From the NCBI GenBank assembly GCA_027596035.1, contig JADGJA010000157.1:1-35560 (forward strand): 35,560 nucleotides of DNA, in the 5' to 3' direction. This document shows positions 1-9,567 of this stretch, piece after piece. Position 1 is the stretch's first letter. Each line of letters starts with the position of its first letter. Both the position numbers and the translations under genes were made by a program. The notes under the pieces are model-generated. The model saw only the letters and a list, made by a program, of their open reading frames with translations. It was not told the origin of the DNA and did no database searches. The stretch is from Thoreauomyces humboldtii (Eukaryota > Chytridiomycota > Chytridiomycetes > Spizellomycetales > Powellomycetaceae).

Positions 1-130
1 GCAACAGGCATCCTCTCTCAGACGTGAAGTACATTCAGGTACTTCTCTGTTGCAGTCTGCAACAGGTTTTTACTCGTCTTTCTGACTCTCACCCGTTGCC
101 TGCCCCGAGACCTTCGGGCGAGTCATAAAT
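1..130. other. Upstream edge sequence, no gene seen
   Basis: No coding exon can be supported here. The stretch holds a perfect inverted repeat at 47-65 (CTGTTGCAG, one base, CTGCAACAG), and the left-edge bases 1-8 repeat part of the same word. It probably carries the 5' leader and promoter of the gene starting at 131. Confidence 0.4.
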
Positions 131-1107
131 ATGCTGTCCAAATTGTCCAGTGGGTTGCTGTCGAACTTGTTCATGACGACTTTACCCCTTTACCCTTCCC
201 CCTCCTTCCACGTCGCCCTCTCCTTGCACGATGTTGACAACATGCCTTCAAGATTCCCACCGTCCTTCGCCAAAGCTCTCGCATCATACGATGAGGCCCT
301 CGCCCTTCTCTGCGCATCCAAAGGCAAAGACAAAGGCGACCACCTTGCCGCCCTCGACCACTGGATGTTTGGCGGAGAACTTCTCAACCTGAAGGAGCTG
401 AACGTGAACCAGCTCGCAAAAGTCATGGAGTGGAAGCTTTCGGTAAATTGCGATTACACCCCACCCGTCCTCTCCAAGACTCGAGTTTGAAATGAATTCC
501 CTGGTGTTCTGACGTTGCATGCATGAAACAAAAAACCCAAATCCTAAAGCGGGGAAAGTTCCGTCCGACGCTGATGGCGCTCGTGAAGCGGAATTCCGAC
601 GCGACAGTCAAGTCCGTTTCGGAGAAGGCGTTCGCCAGAGCTGGGAAGGATCCGGTGCAGGCCGTCAAGGATCTGTGCGAGCTTTCGGGAGTGGGACCAG
701 CGACCGCGTCGGCGATCCTGTCCGCCCACACCCCCGAACTTCCTTTCATGAGCGACGAGGCTCTTTCGACAATCTATCCGTCCGGAAAACTGCCTTACAC
801 GAACGCGGCGTACGTCAAGCTGCTGCAGACGTTGAGGGAGAAAGCGGAGGAGCTGAATGGGGATGGTGATCTTAAGGGAGATGTGGAGTGGACGGCGGGG
901 AAATGCGAGCGCGCCATATGGGCGTGGGCCGTCTCCGCGCGACTAAAATCGCAATCGCCAGAGAAAGAGGGGTCAGGGGAAGACTCGAAAGCTTTGAAGG
1001 CAAAACGGAAGACGAAAGATAAGGAGATCGTTCCAGGTGACGAGGCTGGATCCAGCATTCGCGGGAGCAAACGGCTCAAGCAGGAGAACGGTTCGGATAG
1101 CGACTGA
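131..1107 (+). CDS. Conserved hypothetical protein with helix-hairpin-helix motif
   Basis: Two exons (131-442, 550-1107) give 289 aa; the 107-nt intron is GT-AG and joins MEWKLS to RGKFRP in phase 0. That junction, WKL-RGKFRP, is a hallmark I recall from a family of fungal proteins without an agreed function. Residues about 146-165 (LCELSGVGPATASAILSAH) form a helix-hairpin-helix of the kind that contacts DNA backbone, followed by an FMSDEAL segment. The last 60 residues are charged and lysine-rich with nuclear-localisation-like patches (KAKRKTKDK, KRLKQE). A DNA-binding nuclear role is inferred, not shown. The first 37 residues are unlike the rest and the Met at 242 (MPSRFPPSFAKAL) may be the true start. 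It is convergent with PIF1, 161 nt away. Confidence 0.75.
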
Positions 1108-1268
1108 TTTATCAGGGCACGCCATGTGGCACAGTTGATGTGTCTTATTATCAAAACAACTAAACAAGCAAATGCTCACATATTGAGTTTCGCAAGACAT
1201 CGGTGGATCAAACTCCACTACGCTGAATTAGGGTACGTCCCACTATCACCAATTTCCGTGTCTAATGT

Positions 1269-3665
1269 TCACTGGGTAGGCAAGTTCCGATACCCAGGAG
1301 CATTGTTTGCATATCCGTTCCGCCGGTATCCTTCAAAGTTGTCGTGGTACTCTCCCCCTTGATATCCTTGCGGTTGAACCTGCTCAACCTGCTCGACTAC
1401 AGGTTCAGACTCTGCGTACTCTTGCGTTGATTCGTACTCTGATTCTCGACCGCGTTCATGGTGTTTGGCCCTCGAAGTGGTCTCCTCCACCGCTCCCTGT
1501 GCGGTCTTTGTAAGTTTGCTAATCTCCCTCCCGAATTCGATGACACGGTCATCGGAGAAGACGGCTCGGCCAGTGAGCTCCTTGATCTTCAACCCCTGCA
1601 AGCTCCTCGCCCTCGAAAGAGCCGTGTAGGCCTGTCCAGCCGCGAATGCCGACCAGATGTCGATGGTGACTCTATCGAGGGTCATGCCCTGGGACTTGTG
1701 AACCGTGAGTGCCCAGGCCAGGGCCAACGGGATCTGGGTCCTGGTGAGGGTAGCGACGGGCACGTCGGGTGAGAACATGGAGAACTCGCCGGGCGGTCGA
1801 CCAGCGGGTTCTTCGCGAGGTGGTGTTCCGAAGGGTCTGGATTCCCACGTCTGATACCCGATACGGATCCAGGCGTTGAGGGCTGGAAAGTGGACGACAG
1901 GTAGACGTTCGGTCTGACCCTTGACGGCGCACGGTCCTTCGTCGAAGGATACGACGGTTCCTCGGGCTCCGTTCACGAGACCGGCCTCGATGTTGATGTT
2001 GCGCATGAGAATGACTTGAGCACCGACCTTCAGCTTGACTTCGTAATCAACTGTAAAAGCGGGATCGGCGTTGACCCTCTTCTTGTTCACTGGGCAACCG
2101 GGGTTGACGGCGTCGAACAACCCAAGGAAGCCCTTTCTGCGAGACCGAGCTTTCTGCGGGTTGATTGAAAGGACATCCTCACTTGTGTAAACCTCCTCTT
2201 CGCCCGGAAGCCGGCTAAGTTTAAACTCGTTATGCTCTTTCGCGCGCGCTCGATACGCGGTAATCAAAGTTGGAGGCTGCGACGAAAGTGAAAGAATCAG
2301 GAAAGCCGATGACATCTCGACCAGCGCTACCATCTCGTCCTCTCACCAGCTCGGCCTCGTCCGCCCATCGCCGCTTTCGACAGGGAGCTAGAACCTCTGC
2401 GACCTTGTCGTCGTACACGCCCGCGCGCACACGGTTCAGAACGTCGATGAACTCTGGCTCCTTCTGCCTGAAGATTTTCGTCAGCTCGACGAGTGTGAGT
2501 CGCTGAGCGTGCCGCATGGCTGCCCATGTCTTTGATTGGAAGATGAAAACGGGTCTTTCTTTGCCGAGCGGGACATCTTCGAGTTCCTCGCTGGGCATGT
2601 TGTTGTAGCGTCGGTGATGGCGCTCGTTCTCGTCGTCGCGATTGACAGGTGGGAGTTGGTGAAAGTCTCCACAGAACACGACCTGCATCCCGCCGAACGG
2701 TCGTGGGATCTTGCGAAGGTGCCGACAAACGTACTCTAGCGTGTCGAACATTTCGGGTTGAACCATGGATACCTCATCGATCACCAGGACTTGCGTTTCA
2801 AGAAGCGATCGTTGACGGGTAGGACTCCGCTTGAGTATCTCCAAGAACTCTTCCTTTGTCGTCGGCCGCGTGGACATCGTCATGAAGGAGTGTAACGTGG
2901 TTCCATCGATCTGAGAGTCTCATGCCACGTCAGCATGTTACGGTTCTCGTCCGAGGTTTTGATATGTGACAATGACTCACATGTGATGCAGCGATTCCGG
3001 TTGCAGACTATGTGACATTGAACAGGAAAAAAAAGGTAAGCCATATACATGGAAACGCATGCAAGAACTCGTCGCTTTGCTAGAGAGTACGACGCGCTTG
3101 CGCGTTGAGCCAAGGAACCGCTTTGCAATTTCCCGGCTGCTCTGTGGCCCAGTTTCAATCGGCGCTTGTGCTCCAGTGTATTGCGCGCTCCGCGCGCCTG
3201 AACGACTGCTTCTGCATGTTCTTTTCCGGTCCGCTCTGCAGACCTCGTGGGACATTCCCGTTTCCGTGCGTCGCTTACCGTCACGGCGACCGTTCTTCCA
3301 GCGGCCTTTGCCCTACTGACGAACTGCCTCAAGACCTCCGTCTTCCCGGTCCCGGCCTTTCCGGTGAAGAAGACGTTCTCGCCCTGCATGAGCAGGTCGA
3401 TGAGAGCCTCCTGCTCGTCGGAGAGGACCACCGGCTCGAGAGGTCCTCCCATCTCGACAATGTCGTCCTTGTGGACGCGGGGCACCAGCGGGGATGGGTT
3501 GGACTGAAACGTCACGTTCGGAACAACGCCCGGCTTGGGAAAGGAATGGGCCTGGAAATGATCTGGATCCTGTTGAGAATGGGCGTGGGCCAGTGCTGTG
3601 GAGTTGAGACGGATGCATCTTGGAGCGACGCGGGCCGCGACGCGCAGGATGGCCCGGGACAGCAT
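1269..3665 (-). CDS. PIF1: PIF1-family 5'-3' DNA helicase, mitochondrial
   Basis: Four exons (3665-3279, 3007-2981, 2910-2347, 2276-1269) give 661 aa; all junctions are phase 0. The N-terminus (MLSRAILRVAARVAPRCIRL) is Arg-rich, free of acidic residues and amphipathic, as in mitochondrial presequences. SF1B helicase motifs follow in order: Walker A GKAGTGKT at 102-109, motif Ia TGIAASHIDGTTLHSF spanning the microexon junction, motif II IDEVSM at 182-187, motif III GDFHQLPP at 219-226, VGAQVILMRNI, and motifs V/VI in ALTVHKSQGMTLDRV and AYTALSRARS. PIF1 enzymes unwind G-quadruplexes and R-loops and maintain mtDNA and telomeres; yeast makes nuclear and mitochondrial forms from one gene. Exon 2 is only 27 nt and is needed to restore the conserved ATGIAA block. 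The C-terminal 70 residues are Glu/Gln/Tyr-rich and not conserved. Confidence 0.93.
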
Positions 3666-4036
3666 GACTGAAGGAGAGGTGGGCGCTCGAATGCAGGCTG
3701 AGAATGATGGACTGCTGCTGCTGCCACGGCTGCCGATGGCGGTGTGGGTAAGTGGACACCACGGTAGTGTTGCACTCTCTGATGTCGAAAGGGTCGGTGG
3801 TGTGGAGAGTCGACTGACAGGCTGGGCCTGTCCAGAGAGGGCACTGCGGAGAGCGTGAGGTGATTGCTCTCTGCGTGACAACCGAGAGGTCCGAACCGTG
3901 TCCGAACCTGTTTGATCCGTTTCCAAGGCTTATGGAGTTGGTTGCACAGCCACCACCATGCATTGCCGGTCTGACGTTGGCCTTCACGGCGAAGCTTGAC
4001 ACAGACCCCACTTTCCCACGAGCAACAAACACGACA
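3666..4036. promoter_or_regulatory. Divergent promoter region between PIF1 and GH8 gene
   Basis: The 371-nt gap separates two divergent start codons. No TATA box stands out. The plus-strand reading frame stays open into the GH8 gene from 3860, so the GH8 start could lie further upstream. Runs of ctgctgctgctg (about 3711-3722) and of caacaacaacaac just inside the GH8 gene are simple sequence. Confidence 0.4.
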
Positions 4037-5379
4037 ATGCACTTCCCTTTCAACAACAACAACAACAGCAGCAATCAGTCTCCCTCCCAGGGCTCAAGTG
4101 GAGGGAACTATGCTCAATGGAGGGCATCATATCTGCGAGCCACCGGAGAAGCCTACTACGTGGACTACAACCAGGTAGACATGTGACGGTGACCGAGAGC
4201 TTGAGCGGACCTTTGCAGAACCTCCGACATTCAAACGTTCCGACCGTCAGAAAGGAGAAGCAGATGTCAAGAACGCTCTAACAGTCTCGGAGGCTCACGG
4301 CTACGGCATGCTCCTCGCAGTGTATCACAACGCGCAAGCAGACTTTGACGGCTACATCCGCTACTTTGACCTCTTCCGCAACCCGAAGGGTCTCATGGGA
4401 TGGCAGCAGGTCCTCGACCACTCGAAGCGGATCGTGCCTGCCCCTGAGGGAGGAACCAACTCGGCCACCGACGGCGACATCGATATCGCTCACGCTCTGT
4501 TCCTGGCCGCTGAGAAATGGCCAAGGGAGGGACAGGACGGACGACCGGCCACCTACCTGGCCAGAGCCCAGGCTTTGTGCGATGCCATACTGAGACATAC
4601 GGTTAACCCGGAGCTGCAATGCCTAACGCTGGGTGATTGGGTGAATCGCGATGAGAGAAAGGTAGGATGGTTCGAATGGTTCGAAAGCCGACAAAGTTCA
4701 CCAATTCACTCGGAAATTCTTGTCCGCCATGCAGTTCTGGAACATGACCCGTCCTTCCGACTTCATTCTTCTCGCCCTCTCAACGTTTGCCCAACGAGAC
4801 GACCCACAACGTCGAGACGCATGGGCCCGTCTCATCTCCTCTACCATCTCCATCGCTCTCACTCTTTCCTCAGCCAACCCGACAGGTCTTCTCCCAGACT
4901 TCGCGACGTTCCATCACGGAAGGTGGGAGGCCGTCCACGGTGAGGTTCTCGAGAGCGAGCACGACGGTCACTTTCACTACAACGCGTGTCGATGTCCTTG
5001 GAGGATCGCCGCCTACTGGAAGTATACTGGCGACGCAAGAGTGTTGCCGATCCTGCAGAACATGGCTAGGTTCTTTGACGGACAGAAAGAGGTCCAAGCT
5101 GGCTGTGAGTTAAACCGAAAGAGCTGCATTTGTCTCATGCCTTCATCCTTCGACGGATCTGTCAACATCTAATGTTTCTTGCCTTCCTTACGAAAACCAG
5201 ACAAGCTCAACGGAAAGTCGTACGCTGATTATACTGAGAAGTGCTTCACCGCTCCGGCTTGGCTCTGCTTGCACGTTCTTGGATCGCCAAACGCTAGACG
5301 CGTGTGGGATACGTTGAAGGACGACGAGGCGAGCTACTTTGGGGACAGCATCGAAGCCCTCTGCATCGCGCAGTCATAG
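4037..5379 (+). CDS. Glycoside hydrolase family 8 (endoglucanase/chitosanase/xylanase type)
   Basis: Four exons (4037-4174, 4251-4661, 4735-5104, 5201-5379) give 365 aa, about one GH8 catalytic domain, an (alpha/alpha)6 barrel. TVSEAHGYGMLLAVYHN carries the family's general acid, Glu60. ATDGDIDIAHALFLAAEKW (118-136) matches the GH8 signature with its substrate-binding Asp residues. RPSDF (189-193), YNACRCPWRIA (265-275) and the C-terminal YFGDS block also fit. GH8 members cleave beta-1,4 glucan, chitosan or xylan by inversion; the substrate here is not determined. In GH8a enzymes the base is an Asp at the position held here by Asn266; chitosanase-type GH8b enzymes, as I recall, have Asn there and use a Glu elsewhere. 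The N-terminus is poly-Asn (MHFPFNNNNN) and shows no signal peptide. GH8 is mainly bacterial, so ancient transfer followed by intron gain is plausible. Confidence 0.88.
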
Positions 5380-5513
5380 AAGAGAGTCCATTCGCTACTT
5401 CCCGGAAATGCAGTTGTGATGTGAAGAACTTGCGAGGCGTGGAATCGTTATCTCAGCTAGTCGTATCGTCACGTTTTTAACTGGGGGATTCCCGACCACC
5501 CCATTGGGTATAT

Positions 5514-5519
5514 AATAAA
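5514..5519 (+). promoter_or_regulatory. Putative poly(A) signal AATAAA
   Basis: AATAAA lies 135 nt after the GH8 stop codon, inside an AT-rich patch (tatataataaat) in the 183-nt gap between convergent GH8 and ITC1 genes. It is placed to serve the GH8 transcript. No experimental support. Confidence 0.35.
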
Positions 5520-5562
5520 TTAGAAAGTGAAGAAGAAAAGCGGAAAGCTGGGATTACATCGA

Positions 5563-8500
5563 TCAGGAAACTCCCCACCAGTTGACATAGCCCCTTCCAC
5601 CACCTTCCACCTCCTCGTCTTCGCCTTCGTCCATCCCTCGTCTCCCATCGGCATCCATGTTCCTCGCAACGCTTTCGTCCAAGGCTTCAGCGAGAGCCAG
5701 CTCCCGATGACCCCTCCTATCCAACCTCCTCACGACTTCCTCGATCTGTCCGTTCTCGTAGTAACCCCAAGCACCGTCCGTGAGTCCCTGTTCCACGACC
5801 TGTCGTTCCTCCCTGGACAAGAGGTCTCCCGCGTCCTGAAGACCCGACATCTCGACGTATATCCTCCCCCTATGGGGCTGGGGAGGATCGGGGACGACGG
5901 ACGCTACCCTCTTGACGTTGGAGGGGAGGACGACGGGAGGCGGTACGACGTGTCTGTCGAAACTCCAGTACCTGTTATGCCACCTGTCGAGGCCAAGAGG
6001 TCCCATCCTCAGACAGGCGGCAAGGCTCGTGAGATGGTCGTCGACGGAACGATCCCGTACTTCCAGCTGGTCGAGTTGGATGTGGAGGCGTTTCCGTTCG
6101 ATCGTTCGTTCTCGCGTTCGTTTCAAGGCTTCGCGTCGCGCCGAGGTGGTGGCGAGCCGGAGCTGTTCGGCTTGGGAGATGCGATCGCGTTCCGCTTGGA
6201 GTTTCTGGGTCCGTGGATTCGGGTTGTGGGGGAGAGGGGAGTCTGCTTTACTGCGATGGTGACGACGACGACGAGTAATGATGGTGATCGTGGCTTGAGA
6301 TGGAAGGGGGTGATCGTCGTCCGAGGATGAGGACTCGCCGTTGCTTGAATGGGCGCCTAGGTCATTGTCTTGCAGGCTTTCCTCCGACTTCTCGGGTGCG
6401 ACATCGACGTCCATGGGTTGCCCGCTATCGACCTCCAACGTGTTTGCTAGATCGTCGCCGATGGACGATTGTGACGCGTCGCTATCGGTCTTGTTTCCCT
6501 CGTCCTCGTGCGCCTCGGAATCGAGCGAAACCCTCCGTTCTTGAAAAGGAGAGCCTTTCGGCGACGACGGCGCATGATCCTGGAGAGACATGGTATCTGA
6601 CGCCGCAGACGCAGCCCTCTGAGCGTCGCTCTCCCGTCCATCCTCGTCCTCACCGCCACTTTCGTCCTCAAGCCGAGGCGACGCAGGCACGCCCGTCTCG
6701 TCTGCATCGTCAAGGTCCGGGTCCTCACCCGTCTCCTTCCGTCTAGCCTTCTCCCCCTCCTCTTTTCTCCTATCCTCCTCCAGTTCCGCGATGGCAGCCT
6801 CCAACCTTTCCTTCCGATCGATCTCGACGACCGCCAACCTGCGCTCACGACGCTCCTTCGCGATCTCCCTCTTCTCCCTCCTCAGCTCGGTCCCCTTCTC
6901 CAGTGCGTCATCAACGTACTCGCGAATGCGGGTGCTGGGACTCACGCAGTGACGGACCAGGAAGGTGAGGATGGAGAGACGCTCGGATGGGGTTAGGAGG
7001 GCGGAGAAGGATCTTTGCGTGATCTGCATGAGGTGGTCGAACGCGAGTCGGGGTTTCGTCTTGCGTTGCTTTTTGGACGTAGGTCGGTTGTTGGATTGTA
7101 GTTGTAGTTTGGAGGAGTGGAGGGAGGCAGTCGATCGGGTGGAAGTGCTGTTGTTGTTGACCCTTCGTGATGGTGCCGAGAGTGGGATATCGTCGTCGTC
7201 ATCTTCTTCTTCTTCAACGACGAATTCCGCTTCGTCGTCATCGGATAAGACGTCAGTGCGGTTTCGCTTTCGAGACCGTGGTGGTGGCGGGGAGGTATCG
7301 TCATTCTCGAGCTCACTCTCTCCCAACCGATCGACGGTGTGCGGGGCCGCGTCTTCTTCCTCCACCTCCTCCTCGTCATCATCGTCGCCATTTTTGTCAT
7401 CCACCGTGACTCTCACCTCCTCGTATGGGTTCCTGCCAAGGAGTTTGACGAGCAACGTCCACTTATCCTTCAAAGAGTCCACCTTGGCCACATCCCTGAT
7501 GAGACCCGCCAACACCACTTCCCAGGCCTTCAACCTCCTGACATCGGGACCCAGCTTGGCCGACTGCACCACCTCGCCCCTCGTCCACCGTCTCGGCGCC
7601 CACTTCCACCACTGATCGATCGCGACCTGCTCGTCGTACGTGAAACCCTCGTAGAGATCCGCGTAGGCCCGCATCGCCACCCTCGTGGCCTCGTCGTACC
7701 CGTCCGTCTCGCCCGTCGTCGCGTGCGCCGTCTCCCGAGGCACGGGGAGGTCCGGATCGGCATCGGCTTTCACCGCGTACTCGCGACATGAGATGTGGAG
7801 GAGACAGCTGAAGGTCTCGCTCACGAGCGGGGAAGTGTGGTGGTGATCCGAGAGACCTGTGACCAGGTCGTCGAAGGGGAAGGGGAAGATTCGGAGGGGT
7901 CGACCAAACACGTAGAGGAAGTTGGCGACCTGGAGGACGTCTTTGACCTGGGCCGTGGGAACGGCTCCGAAGTGGGTCGTGAGGTGAGGTTCTGTTGGAA
8001 CCGGCTCGATGGAGGGGTCGAATTGGGGAGGAGCGAGCTCGACGACCTCGAGATCGTCCATCGGGAACACGAGAGGCTTCGGCTTTGGCTTCGGTTTCGG
8101 CTTCCGCTTCAGTTTCGGCTTGGGTTTTGGTTTCGGTTTTGTTTTCGCTTTCGGGGGTTTCGCGGGAACGCTAACCACTTCTGCCTGTTCCTTCGGTCCT
8201 TTTGGCGCTTTCGGTTCCTTTGGCTCCTTTGGTGCCTTTGCCTCCTTGGCTACCGGCAATTTTGGTGGTCGTCCTTTCCTTCTCGGCACCTTCTCAACAA
8301 CATCACCCTCGATCGCAGGAGACGCTGGCAATGGGGGTACAGCTGCGGCTGCCGCGGCGGCAGCAGCAGCCTTCGCAGCCTTCCTGAGTTGCGCTTTTGA
8401 TGGCGGTTTCTCCTTCTTGACGGGATCGGGTTCCCCTGTCAATTTTCGGTGTCGTTCCTCGAAGACCTCCTTGACGTGCGGAGGGACCTTGTCCGGGATG

Positions 8501-9567
8501 CCGAACTTTGCGAGCTGCTCGGCCTTGACGATCCAAGGTGCGCCCTGCCAGACGTCCCTGGTAGCCACGTCCCTGATGAACTTTTTGAAGTTCTGCTTGG
8601 CGAGGATGGTGCGATCGCGTTTGAGTTGGGCGACCGGCAGCACGTACTCGACGGGAATGGTGCCTTCGAGGTCCTGCAGAGTGAGCAGATTTCGATCGTT
8701 GTCGACCAAGTTGACACGATACAGGGTGTCGCCATCTTCGGTGGGCCAAGGTCCGAAGGGTCTCATCAAGGGTTTGGTCAACTCGCCCGGCATGGCCTCG
8801 AGGATCTTTGCCAGGGCCAGCACTCCACCGACGTTGATGTAGATGAACTCGTGGAGGAAGAGATGGCCCGCAAAGTGATCGTACAGGTCCTCGACGAGGG
8901 CGTTAAGCTTCGAGAGACTGTAATGTATGAATCTGATGGCTGGGACGCGCCATACGGCCGGGAAGGCGTCTTCCACGCGTCGGGTTGCTTCCTGCTCCGA
9001 GACGAGAGCTTCCTCGTAGGAGAGGTTGTTGCGGCCCGTCTTGGCACATGTGAACTGCTTCTTCCGTAGGAAGGAGACGCGCACGAGGTAGTCGCTTTGA
9101 GGAGAAAAACAAGTGAGAAGAAGACCCAGTATGCAGAAAGTGGGACAGACGTACTCGTAGTTTGTGAATATCTCTCCAGTGGTCTTGATCTGCCACACTT
9201 CGGCTTCATGATGGGCGGCATAGCACTGCGCGTCCACCTGATCGGGGGAGAGCTCCTGAGGAAAGGTCGTCGACTCTGGAGGAGCGTATAAGGCGCTCAC
9301 GGGTTCCCGCCGAGGGGAAGTGCTGGGAGAAGTTTGCTCATACGCGAAAGGCTCCGAGCGATGTGGAAGTGGTGGCGGCAGCTGAGGCACATGCGAGACC
9401 GGCGGCGGATGGTTGCTGGTCTGGTGGTCCAGAGGGAACGAGTTGCTGCTAGACTCGTCTGAGACGGCACCAAGCTGGTGTGGTTGTGGTGGTTGTGGGA
9501 CGGGGCTGAGGTCCAAGTCGTTCGGAAGGGGAAGAAAGTCCAGTGCCCTCTTCTTGTACCAAGGCAT
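5563..9567 (-). CDS. ITC1: ISWI-complex accessory subunit, ACF1/ITC1 family (WAC-DDT-WHIM)
   Basis: Two exons (9567-9155, 9094-5563) give 1314 aa; the 60-nt intron sits inside the WAC domain and restores TNYD-DYLVRVSF. The order of domains is that of Acf1/Itc1. A Pro-rich N-terminus comes first, then WAC at about 120-230 (VWQIKTTGEIF, KKQFTCAKTGRNNLSYEEA), an AT-hook-like KGRPPK, and a long Lys-Pro repeat tract. A DDT domain lies at about 515-575 (VLQVANFLYVFGRPL). WHIM1 lies near 825-870 and WHIM2 near 1165-1185 (MGPLGLDRWHNRYWSFD), with a terminal WHIM3-like segment (GYYENGQIEEVVRRLDRRGH). DDT-WHIM modules bind the ISWI ATPase and linker DNA to space nucleosomes, so this should act in the nucleus with ISW2. 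There is no PHD finger or bromodomain, matching fungal Itc1 rather than animal ACF1. Middle and C-terminal thirds are acidic and low in complexity. Confidence 0.9.
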   Translation of the reverse strand: MPWYKKRALDFLPLPNDLDLSPVPQPPQPHQLGAVSDESSSNSFPLDHQTSNHPPPVSHVPQLPPPLPHRSEPFAYEQTSPSTSPRREPVSALYAPPESTTFPQELSPDQVDAQCYAAHHEAEVWQIKTTGEIFTNYEYVCPTFCILGLLLTCFSPQSDYLVRVSFLRKKQFTCAKTGRNNLSYEEALVSEQEATRRVEDAFPAVWRVPAIRFIHYSLSKLNALVEDLYDHFAGHLFLHEFIYINVGGVLALAKILEAMPGELTKPLMRPFGPWPTEDGDTLYRVNLVDNDRNLLTLQDLEGTIPVEYVLPVAQLKRDRTILAKQNFKKFIRDVATRDVWQGAPWIVKAEQLAKFGIPDKVPPHVKEVFEERHRKLTGEPDPVKKEKPPSKAQLRKAAKAAAAAAAAAAVPPLPASPAIEGDVVEKVPRRKGRPPKLPVAKEAKAPKEPKEPKAPKGPKEQAEVVSVPAKPPKAKTKPKPKPKPKLKRKPKPKPKPKPLVFPMDDLEVVELAPPQFDPSIEPVPTEPHLTTHFGAVPTAQVKDVLQVANFLYVFGRPLRIFPFPFDDLVTGLSDHHHTSPLVSETFSCLLHISCREYAVKADADPDLPVPRETAHATTGETDGYDEATRVAMRAYADLYEGFTYDEQVAIDQWWKWAPRRWTRGEVVQSAKLGPDVRRLKAWEVVLAGLIRDVAKVDSLKDKWTLLVKLLGRNPYEEVRVTVDDKNGDDDDEEEVEEEDAAPHTVDRLGESELENDDTSPPPPRSRKRNRTDVLSDDDEAEFVVEEEEDDDDDIPLSAPSRRVNNNSTSTRSTASLHSSKLQLQSNNRPTSKKQRKTKPRLAFDHLMQITQRSFSALLTPSERLSILTFLVRHCVSPSTRIREYVDDALEKGTELRREKREIAKERRERRLAVVEIDRKERLEAAIAELEEDRRKEEGEKARRKETGEDPDLDDADETGVPASPRLEDESGGEDEDGRESDAQRAASAASDTMSLQDHAPSSPKGSPFQERRVSLDSEAHEDEGNKTDSDASQSSIGDDLANTLEVDSGQPMDVDVAPEKSEESLQDNDLGAHSSNGESSSSDDDHPLPSQATITIITRRRRHHRSKADSPLPHNPNPRTQKLQAERDRISQAEQLRLATTSARREALKRTRERTIERKRLHIQLDQLEVRDRSVDDHLTSLAACLRMGPLGLDRWHNRYWSFDRHVVPPPVVLPSNVKRVASVVPDPPQPHRGRIYVEMSGLQDAGDLLSREERQVVEQGLTDGAWGYYENGQIEEVVRRLDRRGHRELALAEALDESVARNMDADGRRGMDEGEDEEVEGGGRGYVNWWGVS

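Noticed and set aside
5527..8842. Long plus-strand open frames opposite ITC1 (for example 267 and 277 codons)
   Set aside because: They are complements of the low-complexity acidic and Lys-Pro regions of ITC1, producing Phe/Gly and Ser runs.
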